Shown here: in pieces, positions 42,548 through 51,400 of the stretch | Layout of the letters: every line of letters starts with the position of its first letter | How positions within the stretch are numbered: the stretch's first letter is position 1 | Source of the DNA: Streptomyces sp. TRM68416 | GTDB lineage: Bacteria; Actinomycetota; Actinomycetes; Streptomycetales; Streptomycetaceae | NCBI RefSeq assembly: GCF_014596915.1 | Contig: NZ_JACVWU010000018.1 | Span: 1-64,000 of the forward strand | DNA: 64,000 nucleotides | Reading direction: 5' to 3' | The notes under the pieces: model-generated | Database searches by the model: none | Seen by the model: the letters and a program-made list of their open reading frames with translations, nothing else | Told to the model about the DNA's origin: nothing | Program-made: the position numbers and the translations under genes

Positions 42548-43779
42548 CGACGACGCTCGCCCCAAACGCGAGCCTGCCCGTCGAGGCGCCGCCCGCCCGA
42601 TGGCGGCGCGCCGCCGAGTACTACGGCCCCGTACTCGCCCTGTACAGCACGCTGAAGCTCCTCGGGTTCGGCGTCTTCATGTACCTGCTGCACTCCGCCG
42701 GGGACTACCGCGACAAGCATCCGCGGTTCGGCGGCGGCGAACGTCCGTGGGACGTCCTGGCCACCTGGGACGGCTGGTGGTACCAGCAGATCGCCGAGCA
42801 CGGCTACCACCCCGAGCTGGTGCCGGTGCCCGGAGCCACCGGCCTGATCACCCTCGAAGGGAACTCGGCGGCGTTCTTCCCGCTCTACCCGGCCGCGATG
42901 CGCCTGGTCTCCGAGGTGACGGGCCTGGGCCTGTACGGCGCCGGCCTGCTGGTCTCCGTCCTCGCGTCCTTCGCCGCGGCCCTCGGCATCCACGCCGTCA
43001 CCGCCAGGCTGGGAGGCCGGCGGGCCGGACTGGCGGCGGCCGGACTGTGGGCCGTGTGGCCGGGCTCCGGCGTGGAGTGGGCGGTCTACTCCGACTCCCT
43101 CTACGTGGCGCTGGCCGCCTGGTCCTGCCACGCCGTCATGACCCGCCGCTGGCTCACCGCCGGCCTCCTGACCTGCGCGGCCGGGCTCAACCGGCCCACG
43201 GCGGTGGCGCTGATCGGCGCCGTGGCCGTGGCGGCCCTGCTCGCGGTCCACCGCCGTCAGGACGGCATCGCGCGCCCGGTGACCGCCATCGCCGTCGCCC
43301 CCCTCGGCCTGCTCGCCTACCTGGGCTGGACGGGCCACCGCATGGGCGACTACGGCGGCTACTTCAAGCTCCAGTCCGGCGCCTGGGCCCACGAGTGGGA
43401 CTACGGCCGCCACACCGTCGACGTCCTCACCTCGGTGCCAGTGGGCCACTCCGACTACCTCTTCGTCTGGCCCTACGCCGACCTCATCGCGACGGGCGTG
43501 GTCCTGCTGGCCCTGGCCCTGCTGCCGTTGCTGGTCCGACTACGCCCACCGCTGGTCCTGCTGGTCTACACCGCCCTGACCCTCGTCCTGGTCCTGGGCA
43601 GCCAGCAGATCTTCGCCAACGTCTCCCGCTACCTGCTCCCGCTCTTCCCGCTCTTCATCCCGCCGGCCCTCGCCCTGCGCCGCCTGAGCCCGGCGCACCT
43701 GTACCTGCTGCTCGGGCTCGCGGCACTGGCGTCCGGTTCCTATGCGGGGTACGCGCTGTTCGAGCTGGGGGTTCCGTAG
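42544..43779 (+). CDS. Polytopic membrane protein, GT-C mannosyltransferase (PIG-V) type
   Basis: 411 residues from ATG 42544, overlapping the previous stop. It has about ten membrane segments. An acidic first-loop motif (WDVLATWDGWWYQQIAEHGYHPE) is followed by FFPLYPAAMRL, which matches PIG-V/GT-C glycosyltransferases that use lipid-linked sugars at the outer face of the membrane. The preceding gene makes the polyprenyl-phosphate sugar donor. Together they may glycosylate lipids or exported proteins. Confidence 0.85.
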   Translation: MTTTLAPNASLPVEAPPARWRRAAEYYGPVLALYSTLKLLGFGVFMYLLHSAGDYRDKHPRFGGGERPWDVLATWDGWWYQQIAEHGYHPELVPVPGATGLITLEGNSAAFFPLYPAAMRLVSEVTGLGLYGAGLLVSVLASFAAALGIHAVTARLGGRRAGLAAAGLWAVWPGSGVEWAVYSDSLYVALAAWSCHAVMTRRWLTAGLLTCAAGLNRPTAVALIGAVAVAALLAVHRRQDGIARPVTAIAVAPLGLLAYLGWTGHRMGDYGGYFKLQSGAWAHEWDYGRHTVDVLTSVPVGHSDYLFVWPYADLIATGVVLLALALLPLLVRLRPPLVLLVYTALTLVLVLGSQQIFANVSRYLLPLFPLFIPPALALRRLSPAHLYLLLGLAALASGSYAGYALFELGVP

Positions 43780-43800
43780 AGGGCGTCAGGAGTGGGGGCG

Positions 43801-45273
43801 TCAGGAGCGGGGGCGGGGGCGGCGTCCGCCTCGGCGGCGGCCGGAGGAGCGGGGGCCCTGGGGGCGTTCGACGGGTGCGGAGGCCGCCGGGGCGGGGAGG
43901 GTGACGGGGGTGCCGGAGGGGGTGCGGGCGCCGGTGATGCGGGTCAGTTCGGGCTCGCCGGAGCGGGTCCGGGTGGTGCGTGCGGTGATGCCGGCGTCGT
44001 TCAGCAGGCGGGTCATCGCGCGCCGCTGGTGGGGCAGGACGAGGGTGACGACGGTGCCGGACGCGCCCGCGCGTGCGGTACGGCCGCCGCGGTGCAGGTA
44101 GTCCTTGTGGTCGGCGGGCGGGTCGACGTTGACGACGAGGTCGAGCGCGTCGACGTGGATGCCGCGGGCCGCGACGTTGGTGGCGACCAGGGCCGTGACG
44201 TGGCCGTCCTTGAACTGGGCGAGGGTCCGGGTGCGCTGGTTCTGGGACTTGCCGCCGTGCAGGGACGCCGCGCGCACTCCGACCGCCAGCAGCTTCTTCG
44301 CCAGCCGGTCCGCCGCGTGCTTGGTGTCCAGGAACATGATCACCCGCCCGTCACGGGCGGCGATCTCGGTCGTGGTGGCGTGCTTGTCGTCGTCCTCGAC
44401 GTGCAGCACATGGTGGTCCATGGCGGTGACCGCGCCCGCCGGCGGGTCGACCGAGTGCACGACCGGGTCGTGCAGGTACCGCCGCACCAGCCGGTCGACG
44501 TCACGGTCCAGGGTGGCGGAGAACAGCAGCCGTTGTCCGTCCGGCCGCACCTGGTCGAGCAGTGCCGTGACCTGCGGCATGAAGCCCATGTCGGCCATCT
44601 GGTCGGCCTCGTCGAGGACGCTGACGGCGACCCGGTCCAGGGCGCAGTCGCCCCGCTCGACGAGGTCCCTCAGCCGCCCCGGCGTCGCCACGACGACCTC
44701 GGCACCGGCCCGCAGCGCGCTCGCCTGGCGGCCGATCGACAGCCCGCCGACGACGGTGGTCAGCCGCAGGCGCAGGGCTCGGGCGTAGGGGGTGAGCGCG
44801 TCGGTGACCTGCTGGGCCAGTTCCCGGGTGGGCACCAGGACGAGGGCCAGCGGCTGCCGGGGCTCGGCGCGCTGCCCGTGGGTGCGCGCGAGCAGGGCGA
44901 GGCCGAAGGCGAGGGTCTTGCCGGAGCCGGTACGGCCGCGGCCGAGGACGTCACGTCCGGACAGGGAGTCCGGCAGCGTCGCCGCCTGGATGGGGAAGGG
45001 CGCCGTCACGCCCTGGGCGCGCAGCGCGGCCGTGAGCGGTTCGGGCAGGTCGAGTTCGGCGAAGGTCTCGGCGGGCGGCAGGGCCGGGGTGCCCGTGACG
45101 GGCGGTGCGAAGTCCTCGCGGGGGGCGGCGGGGGCGCCGGTACGGCGGGGCCGCTTGCCGCCGGTCGCGTCGGCCGGGCGGCGCGGACGGCGCGGACGGT
45201 CTGTGCCGGTGCCACTGCCGTTTCTACGGTCCGGGCGGCCCGTGCCGGTGCCGTTGCCGTTCCTGCGGTTCAT
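43801..45273 (-). CDS. DEAD-box RNA helicase
   Basis: 490 residues from ATG 45273 (GAAGGG upstream). A basic Arg/Gly-rich N-terminus precedes the helicase core: Q-motif region FAELDLPEPLTAALRAQGVTAPFPIQ, Walker A GRTGSGKT, PTRELAQQ, TPGRL, DEAD box (LDEADQMADMGF), SAT, then domain 2 with FLDTKHAADRLAKKL, ARGIHVDALDLVVNVD and HRGGRTARAG. A second Arg/Gly-rich tail follows. It unwinds RNA duplexes in the cytoplasm. It lies downstream of a cold-shock gene, with a hairpin between them, an arrangement suited to cold adaptation. Confidence 0.95.
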   Translation of the reverse strand: MNRRNGNGTGTGRPDRRNGSGTGTDRPRRPRRPADATGGKRPRRTGAPAAPREDFAPPVTGTPALPPAETFAELDLPEPLTAALRAQGVTAPFPIQAATLPDSLSGRDVLGRGRTGSGKTLAFGLALLARTHGQRAEPRQPLALVLVPTRELAQQVTDALTPYARALRLRLTTVVGGLSIGRQASALRAGAEVVVATPGRLRDLVERGDCALDRVAVSVLDEADQMADMGFMPQVTALLDQVRPDGQRLLFSATLDRDVDRLVRRYLHDPVVHSVDPPAGAVTAMDHHVLHVEDDDKHATTTEIAARDGRVIMFLDTKHAADRLAKKLLAVGVRAASLHGGKSQNQRTRTLAQFKDGHVTALVATNVAARGIHVDALDLVVNVDPPADHKDYLHRGGRTARAGASGTVVTLVLPHQRRAMTRLLNDAGITARTTRTRSGEPELTRITGARTPSGTPVTLPAPAASAPVERPQGPRSSGRRRGGRRPRPRS

Positions 45274-45388
45274 ACGAAAACCCTTCCTCGATGCGGCACG
45301 TATCGAGGAATTCCCGTCGGCGGTCCGGAGCCGCGACGGAATTCGCAAGACTGAGCCTGCGGTTGGCCGACGGTTTAAAACACAACGA

Positions 45389-45420
45389 ACGGGGCCCGCG
45401 CCCGAAAGCGCGGGCCCCGT
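45389..45420 (-). terminator. Hairpin between cold-shock and helicase genes
   Basis: A perfect 13-bp stem, ACGGGGCCCGCGC (45389-45401) with GCGCGGGCCCCGT (45408-45420), has a 6-nt loop. It starts 24 bp past the cold-shock stop codon and may partly terminate transcription before the helicase gene. Confidence 0.85.
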
Positions 45421-45444
45421 CACGTGGAACGCGAGGCGTTGACG

Positions 45445-45648
45445 TCAGGCGGGAACGATGTTCTCGGCCTGCGGGCCCTTCTGACCCTGCGTGACGTCGA
45501 AGTTCACCTTCTGGCCCTCCTGAAGCTCACGGAAACCGGAGGTGGCGATGTTCGAGTAGTGGGCGAACACGTCGGGACCGCCGCCGTCCTGCTCGATGAA
45601 GCCAAAACCCTTTTCCGAGTTGAACCACTTCACGGTGCCAGTAGCCAT
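45445..45648 (-). CDS. CspA-family cold-shock protein
   Basis: 67 residues from ATG 45648 (GGGAGAT upstream). Single OB-fold with RNP1 (KGFGFIEQ) and RNP2 (VFAHYSNI), start MATGTVKWFNSEKG, end QAENIVPA. It is an RNA chaperone. The long, unusually AT-rich upstream region (about 45660-45835) is likely a structured 5' leader with a promoter, typical for csp genes. Followed by the DEAD-box helicase. Confidence 0.97.
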   Translation of the reverse strand: MATGTVKWFNSEKGFGFIEQDGGGPDVFAHYSNIATSGFRELQEGQKVNFDVTQGQKGPQAENIVPA

Positions 45649-45866
45649 GCTGTATCTCCCTTGGGGCAGTGACCGGGGCCGCACCTTGCAGACCCGGAGT
45701 CGCCGCGATGATCGCCCCTCCGGAAATATCCGGAAAGCTCCCGGAAACAAAATCTCTGGGTGTCTTCGGTAACCAAAACTGCAACTCATTCCACGGTACC
45801 ACAAAGGTAATATCTGTGGCGGCCGTGACAGCATGTGCGCACGTGCCGGTGATCGACAACGAGCAA

Positions 45867-47276
45867 ATGTGGCTGAAATTGAGACAAATAACACCACAGT
45901 CCCGTGGGCGAATAGACCGCAGACTCTGGGCCGTAGCGGGCGTCGTGACCCTCGGCTTCCTCGTGGCGTTGGAGATCGCCGCACGTAGCTACGGCCTGCC
46001 CGGGCCGCTCACCAACCAGGCGCGCGAGCTGGTGTTCCCCCCGAAGTCGGGCGGCATGCTCTACGCCGGCCTGGCGCTGATGCTGGTGGTGCTCACCTGG
46101 CGGCAACGGGTCGTCGCGGTCGCCGCCGCGATCGGCATCGACCTCGCCTTCGCGGTGGTCCGCTGGGCGGTCGGCGCCGAGGTGACCCAGGGGCACCCCT
46201 TCGGCAACGGCGCGCTGTGGGTGATCCTGGGCTGCGCGGTCATCGCGGTGACCCGGCGCACCGGCCCGGAACGGACCCTGCTGCTGAAGGGCGTCGGCCT
46301 GAGCCTGCTGCTGCTGGCCGGACGCAAGACCGGTGACATCTGGCTGCTGATCACCTCCAAGACCCGCCCCATGGTGCTCGACCAGTACATGGCCACCGCC
46401 GACCACGCCCTCGGCGACCCGTCCTGGGTGGTGGGCAGGATCGTCGAGGCCACCGGCCCGATCGGCTTCAACTTCCTCGACACCGTCTACGGCCAGCTCG
46501 CGGTGGCCGCGGTCGTCGTCGCGCTCTACCAGCTGCGCAACGTGGCCGTCGAGCGCCGCTTCCCGGCCCACCACCTGGTCCGCACGTTCCTGGTGATCGG
46601 CCTCCTCGGCCCCGGCATCTACATGATCTACCCGGTGGTCGGCCCCCTCTTCGCCTACGGCACCGGCGCCGAGCACTGGGCGTCGATCAGCCTGTGGTCG
46701 CCCAAGATGGAGCCCAGCGCGCAGTGGGCGGTGGCCCACCTGTGGCCGGACACGCCGGTGCCGCCCGGCACGCCGCAGGCCATGCCGTTCGACGAGTACA
46801 CCCCGCGCAACTGCATGCCCAGCCTGCACACGGCCTGGGCCACCGCGATCTTCCTCCACACCCGCAGCGGCCCCCGCCCGCTGCGCTACGCCGGCACCTT
46901 CTGGCTGGTCGCCACCCTCGCCGCCACCCTCGGCTTCGGCTACCACTACGGCGTCGACCTCATCGCCGGTGTGGTCTTCACCCTCACGATCGAGGCGGCC
47001 CTGCGCTCCTACGACCGCGGCTGGGACCGCCCCGGCCTCCGCCTCACCGCCTACGGCGCCGCGGTCTTCACAGCCCTCCTGGCCTCGTACCGCTACCTCC
47101 CCGAGGAAATGGCCGCCCACCCCTGGGCAGCCGGCCCGCTCCTCCTCCTGGCCATGGCCTCGGTGATCTACGGCTATCTGCGGATCACCACCCAGTGGGA
47201 ACAGCTCCCCGTGCCGGCCCAGAGGACCGCTCCCCGAGCCGAACAGCAGAGCCTGACGGAGAAGGAGAAGATCTGA
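45867..47276 (+). CDS. Membrane PAP2-superfamily phosphatase (inositolphosphotransferase type)
   Basis: 469 residues from ATG 45867; GTG 45843/45849 are possible. About ten to eleven membrane segments. The PAP2 core is near the C-terminus: NCMPSLHTAWATAIFLH (SxxT/H) and GYHYGVDLIAGVVF (HxxxD), with an extended loop YPVVGPLFAYGTGAEHW before it. Two catalytic His and one Asp are present. Related enzymes remove or transfer phosphate in lipid metabolism (AUR1/Ipt1-like). The N-terminal membrane half is an addition. Substrate unknown. Divergent from the cold-shock gene. Confidence 0.85.
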   Translation: MWLKLRQITPQSRGRIDRRLWAVAGVVTLGFLVALEIAARSYGLPGPLTNQARELVFPPKSGGMLYAGLALMLVVLTWRQRVVAVAAAIGIDLAFAVVRWAVGAEVTQGHPFGNGALWVILGCAVIAVTRRTGPERTLLLKGVGLSLLLLAGRKTGDIWLLITSKTRPMVLDQYMATADHALGDPSWVVGRIVEATGPIGFNFLDTVYGQLAVAAVVVALYQLRNVAVERRFPAHHLVRTFLVIGLLGPGIYMIYPVVGPLFAYGTGAEHWASISLWSPKMEPSAQWAVAHLWPDTPVPPGTPQAMPFDEYTPRNCMPSLHTAWATAIFLHTRSGPRPLRYAGTFWLVATLAATLGFGYHYGVDLIAGVVFTLTIEAALRSYDRGWDRPGLRLTAYGAAVFTALLASYRYLPEEMAAHPWAAGPLLLLAMASVIYGYLRITTQWEQLPVPAQRTAPRAEQQSLTEKEKI

Positions 47277-47289
47277 GAGGCGGGGAGGA

Positions 47290-47559
47290 TCAGCCCCGCA
47301 GAGCCACGTGGTACGCGGAGCCCCACAGCACCGCGGCCGAGGCCAGACCCACCACGACGCGCACGCTCTCGTCGGAGCGGCCGACCGCGTGGAGGACCAG
47401 CCCGACGACCGCGACGACGGTCAGCAGTACCGCCGTCCAGCGGTACTGCCACTGGTCGTAGAGGCGCGCCAGCGGGAAGAAGTGCAGCCCGACGACGAGC
47501 GCGACGCCCGCGGGGCCGTGGACGGCACGGTCGGCGCCTGATCGGCCCTCCCCGGTCAC
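47290..47559 (-). CDS. Short membrane protein coupled to the adenylation-acyltransferase gene
   Basis: 89 residues from GTG 47559, which overlaps the stop of the upstream gene (GTGA). After a polar start of about 12 residues come three hydrophobic segments (VALVVGLHFFPLARLYD, RWTAVLLTVVAVVGLVLHAVG, VVVGLASAAVLWGSAYHVAL). The motif VVGLHFFPLARL resembles the central part of larger bacterial membrane proteins of unknown function, so this could be an N-terminally shortened member. Tight coupling suggests a role with the upstream enzyme. Confidence 0.6.
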   Translation of the reverse strand: MTGEGRSGADRAVHGPAGVALVVGLHFFPLARLYDQWQYRWTAVLLTVVAVVGLVLHAVGRSDESVRVVVGLASAAVLWGSAYHVALRG

Positions 47560-50150
47560 AGCCACCGCACCCGCCGCGCCGCCCGGGTCACGAACGTCGC
47601 GTAGCCGACGCCGACCGCGAGGGAGGCGAACAGGGCGGTGAGCGGGAAGTCGTTCTGGAGGTACGGGTAGACCTGGTAGTGCGTCAGGTAGATGTAGAGG
47701 GAGCTGCTCGCCAGGAGGCCCGCGAGGGCGTTGACGGGGCCGACGCTGGGCAGGGCCGGGACCCAGATCAGCAGGCCCAGGCCGACGATGACGAGCGTCG
47801 TGCGCAGGGGCTGGTCGTGGAACAGGCCGGGCACGGTGAGCAGCAGCACGGCCGTGAGCAGGGCCCGTTGCCGTACGGTGGTCGCCCGCGCGGCGGCCCA
47901 GCCCAGCGCGAACAGCCAGAAGACGACCGAAGGGCTCAGCTGGGGGCGCTGGGACGCCAGCCCCAGCAGGTCGTAGCGGCCGACCAGGCCGAGGGCCATG
48001 AGCGCCAGCGGCACCCCGAACACGTACCGCCGCTCCAGCCGGTCCAGCAGCGGTACGGCCATCAGGGCGGCGAGGACGACGAGGAAGTAGACCAGGGCCT
48101 CCACGAACCAGTAGGCCCAGTCGAAGCGGTCGTTGCCCTGGGAGATCAGGCTGTTGAGGAGTACGGCGTTGGCCGGGTCGTAGAAGTCGGTCAGCAGGAC
48201 CGCCCCGGTGATCCACACCATGCTCGGCAGCGCGATGCGGGCGATGCTGCGCCACAGGCGCCGTACGCGGTCGCGGCGTGCGGCGTCGGTCAGCTGGAAG
48301 CGGGCGAAGTTGTAGCCGGCGATGCCGAGGAGGATGTGGGCGAAGCCCTTGATGTCGAAGATCTGGATGTGGGAGCCGACGATGAGGACGATCCCGGCCG
48401 CGCGCAGGGCGATGCCGGTCTCCAGGGTGCGTCGGGTCCGCCAGGAGCGCAGTGCACCGGCCACGCCTCGTCGAGGCTCCTCCGTCGGGGCAGCCGCCTG
48501 CGTACGCAGTTCGCGGATGGTCCGCGTGTGCCAGTCCGCGGGCAGGCGGCCCAGCGCCTCCTCCAGACGCAGGGACATCTCCACGTAGCAGAGGGAGTCG
48601 CCGCCGAGGCTGACGAAGCTGCTGTCCTCGGTGACGTCGGTGCGGCCGAGGATCTCGGTGTAGAGCAGGAGGAGGTCCTCGTCGGTGCCGGGCGGCTCCG
48701 GCTGTGCGGAGGGTTCGGGGCGGGTCAGCCGTCGTACGGCCTCGTAGTCGGGCTTGCCCGAGGCCAGGCGGGGCAGTTCGGCGAGCACCCGGACCCGTAG
48801 CGCGCGGACCGGGAGCCCGCATCGGTCCGCGACCAGGCGCCGGATGCCGGCCTCGTCCTCGGTGCCTTCGAGCGCGGCCACCGCCAGCGCCTCGCCGTCG
48901 CCCGCGCAGAACGCGGGGACTCCGTGCTCGGCGAGCAGGTTCTCCACCTGCTGCGGGTCGATGCGCAGTCCGAGGATCTTCGCGAAGCGGCTGCGGCGGC
49001 CCACGATCTCGTAGAGCCCGTCGGGGGCGCGCCGGGCGAGGTCGCCGGTGTGCAGTTCGTCCACCGTGCGGCCGAGGGCGAGGTCGGCCGGGCTCTCGGC
49101 GTAGCCGAGCATCACGTTCGGGCCCGAGTAGACCAGCTCGCCCACGTCCGGGCCGTGGCCGTCGACCGGCTTCAGCCGGAAGGAGCCGCCGGGTATCGGC
49201 ACGCCGATGGCCTCCGGGCGCTCGGCGGCGAGGTGCGCGGGGAGGTAGGCCATGCGGGCGGTGGCCTCGGTCTGGCCGTACATCACGAAGAACTGCCAGC
49301 CGGAGCGGAGGCCCAACCGGGCGTAGTGCGCGGCCCGTTCCGGGGCGAGGCGGCCTCCGGCCTGGGTGACGCGGCGCAGGTGCGGCAGCTCCATCCGCTC
49401 GAAGCCGATCCGGTCGAGCAGGTCGAAGGTGTACGGCACCCCGGCGAGCGAGGTGCCGCGCGCGGCCCGGAACTCCTCCCAGAACGCGGCCTCGGACACC
49501 GACCGCTCGGTGAGGACCAGACCGGCGCCGCGCACCAGGTGGCTGTGGATGACGGAGAGCCCGTAGCAGTAGTGCATGGGCAGCGTGGTGGCCGCGCGGT
49601 CGGTGTCGTCGATGCCGAGGTACGTGGCGATGGACTCGGCGTTCGCCTGGAGGTTGGCGTGGGAGAGCCGCACCAGCTTGGGCGAGCCGGTCGAGCCGGA
49701 GGTGCTCAGCAGCAGGGCGAGGTCCGGGTGGAGGGTGTGGGCGCTGCCGGGGTGGCGTTCGTCGAGGTGCCAGCTTCCGTCCGCGCGCGGGCGGGCGACG
49801 ACGTCGGGGGCGTAGGCCTCGGTCAGCGAGCGGACGGTGCTCTCGCTGTCGCCGGGGACGAGTAGGACGGGGTGGCCGGCGGAGAGGGCGGCGAGGTGGG
49901 TGACGAGCGCGTCGGCGCGGTTGGCGCCGGCCAGCAGCACCAGTCGCCGGGTCGGTCCGAGGCGGGCGGCGGTGGCGGTCACCCGGTCGGCCAGTTCGCG
50001 GTAGGTCAGTTCGCCGTCCGGGGTGACGAGGGCGACGCGGTCGCCGTGGGCGGCGAGGTCACGCGCGAACGGGACGGTTTTCGGCCACGGCCGGGAAACG
50101 TCGGGTGCGGGAGCGGCGGGTGCCGGGACGGATCCGGTGAGATCGATCAC
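47556..50150 (-). CDS. Adenylation-carrier protein-membrane acyltransferase fusion (NRPS-like)
   Basis: 864 residues from GTG 50150 (AAAGGGCG upstream); a TTG start at 50174 is less likely. Domain order: adenylation domain (about 25-470; LLLSTSGSTGSPK, YGQTEATARM, LHTGDLARR, GRRSRFAKILGLRIDP, ASGKPDY), carrier protein (about 490-560; FVSLGGDSL, phosphopantetheine Ser519), and a polytopic acyltransferase-3-like domain (about 575-864, ten hydrophobic segments, His in VGSHIQIF). It should activate an acyl or amino acid, hold it on the carrier, and transfer it at the membrane. It shares an iron box with the ferric iron ABC operon, so the product may be an iron-starvation metabolite or a modified siderophore/lipid. 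No condensation or thioesterase domain. Confidence 0.9.
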   Translation of the reverse strand: MIDLTGSVPAPAAPAPDVSRPWPKTVPFARDLAAHGDRVALVTPDGELTYRELADRVTATAARLGPTRRLVLLAGANRADALVTHLAALSAGHPVLLVPGDSESTVRSLTEAYAPDVVARPRADGSWHLDERHPGSAHTLHPDLALLLSTSGSTGSPKLVRLSHANLQANAESIATYLGIDDTDRAATTLPMHYCYGLSVIHSHLVRGAGLVLTERSVSEAAFWEEFRAARGTSLAGVPYTFDLLDRIGFERMELPHLRRVTQAGGRLAPERAAHYARLGLRSGWQFFVMYGQTEATARMAYLPAHLAAERPEAIGVPIPGGSFRLKPVDGHGPDVGELVYSGPNVMLGYAESPADLALGRTVDELHTGDLARRAPDGLYEIVGRRSRFAKILGLRIDPQQVENLLAEHGVPAFCAGDGEALAVAALEGTEDEAGIRRLVADRCGLPVRALRVRVLAELPRLASGKPDYEAVRRLTRPEPSAQPEPPGTDEDLLLLYTEILGRTDVTEDSSFVSLGGDSLCYVEMSLRLEEALGRLPADWHTRTIRELRTQAAAPTEEPRRGVAGALRSWRTRRTLETGIALRAAGIVLIVGSHIQIFDIKGFAHILLGIAGYNFARFQLTDAARRDRVRRLWRSIARIALPSMVWITGAVLLTDFYDPANAVLLNSLISQGNDRFDWAYWFVEALVYFLVVLAALMAVPLLDRLERRYVFGVPLALMALGLVGRYDLLGLASQRPQLSPSVVFWLFALGWAAARATTVRQRALLTAVLLLTVPGLFHDQPLRTTLVIVGLGLLIWVPALPSVGPVNALAGLLASSSLYIYLTHYQVYPYLQNDFPLTALFASLAVGVGYATFVTRAARRVRWL

Positions 50151-50205
50151 GGGGGCACGCCCTTTCTGCGGCAACGCCCGCTGCCAGCTCGGTAACCCTT
50201 GACGG

Positions 50206-50224
50206 TTAGGTGAGCTTTACCTTA
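50206..50224. promoter_or_regulatory. DmdR/IdeR iron box
   Basis: TTAGGTGAGCTTTACCTTA is a 19-bp imperfect palindrome close to the actinobacterial iron box TTAGGTTAGGCTCACCTAA. It lies 56 bp from the start of the adenylation-acyltransferase gene and 112 bp from the iron-binding lipoprotein gene, within an AT-rich divergent promoter (50206-50260). Iron-replete repression of both directions is expected. Confidence 0.85.
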
Positions 50225-50335
50225 TTTATAACATGGTCATAATCAAGCCACAGGAAAGTCACAGATCGCTCCGCCCCTCGCTCCGCACCGGCTGACCGGC
50301 GGCGTGACGGCGAGCTCCGTAGGAAGGCACACACC

Positions 50336-51394
50336 ATGCGACGCCCCTCGGTTCGCCGGATCACAGCACTGGTCGCGGCCGGTCTGCTGCTCCCCGCCCT
50401 CGCGGCGTGCGGCTCCGGATCCGACTCCGACGACACGGCCGGCGGGGCCGCGGACGGCGACTCCACCCTCGTCATCTACTCCGGCCGCAACGAGAAGCTC
50501 GTCAAGCCGCTGCTGGAAGACCTGGAGAAGGCCGTCGGCGCCAAGGTCGAGGTGCGCTACGGCGACAGCGCCGAGCTGGCCGCGCAGATCCTGGAGGAGG
50601 GCGAGCGCACCAAGGCCGGACTGTTCTTCTCGCAGGACGCCGGCGCGCTGGGCGCCCTGTCCAAGGAAGGCATGCTCCAGAAGCTGCCCTCCGCCACCCT
50701 CGACAAGGTCGACGGCGCCTACCGCGGCTCCGACGGCGACTGGGTCGGCCTCTCCGGGCGCGTCCGCGTGATCGCCTACAACCCGGACAAGGTCGCCGAG
50801 GACAAGGTCCCGGACAGCGTCTTCGACGTCGTCGAGCCGGAGTGGAAGGGCAAGGTCGGCTTCGCGCCCACCAACGCCTCCTTCCAGGCGTTCGTCACCG
50901 GCATGCGCGTCCTGAAGGGCGACGACGCCACCCGCGAGTGGCTCAAGGACCTGAAGGACAACGGCGCCAAGACCTACGCCAACAACCTCGCCACCCTCGA
51001 CGGCGTCGAGGCCGGGGAGGTCTCCCTGGGCCTGGTCAACCACTACTACTGGTACGAGCGCGTCGCCGAGAAGGGCGAGGACAAGGTCAACTCCCGGCTG
51101 CACTTCCTGCCCGGCGACGACCCCGGCGCGCTGATCAACGTCGCCGGCGCCGGCGTCCTCAAGGACAGCGGGCAGAGCGCCACCGCCCAGAAGGCCGTGG
51201 ACTACCTGCTGTCGAAGGACGCGCAGACCTACTTCGCCGACAGGACGAAGGAGTACCCGCTGGCCGCGGGCGTCACCAGCACCGTCGAGGACCTGCCGCC
51301 CCTCGACTCGCTCGAATCCCCCGACATCGACCTCGGCCGGCTGGAGTCCCTCCAGGAGACGCTGGCCATGCTCCAGGACGTCGGACTGGTCTGA
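50336..51394 (+). CDS. Ferric iron ABC transporter substrate-binding lipoprotein
   Basis: 352 residues from ATG 50336 (AGGAAGG upstream). The lipoprotein signal ends with LAAC (Cys25). The mature protein matches the FbpA/FutA family of Fe(III)-binding proteins: TLVIYSGRNEKLVKPLLEDLEK, SGRVRVIAYNPDKV, EPEWKGKVGFAPTNASFQAFVT, and VNHYYWYERV with the tyrosines that coordinate iron. It captures ferric iron outside the membrane for the permease and ATPase encoded next. Iron-box regulated. Confidence 0.95.
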   Translation: MRRPSVRRITALVAAGLLLPALAACGSGSDSDDTAGGAADGDSTLVIYSGRNEKLVKPLLEDLEKAVGAKVEVRYGDSAELAAQILEEGERTKAGLFFSQDAGALGALSKEGMLQKLPSATLDKVDGAYRGSDGDWVGLSGRVRVIAYNPDKVAEDKVPDSVFDVVEPEWKGKVGFAPTNASFQAFVTGMRVLKGDDATREWLKDLKDNGAKTYANNLATLDGVEAGEVSLGLVNHYYWYERVAEKGEDKVNSRLHFLPGDDPGALINVAGAGVLKDSGQSATAQKAVDYLLSKDAQTYFADRTKEYPLAAGVTSTVEDLPPLDSLESPDIDLGRLESLQETLAMLQDVGLV

Positions 51395-51400
51395 CCTGCC

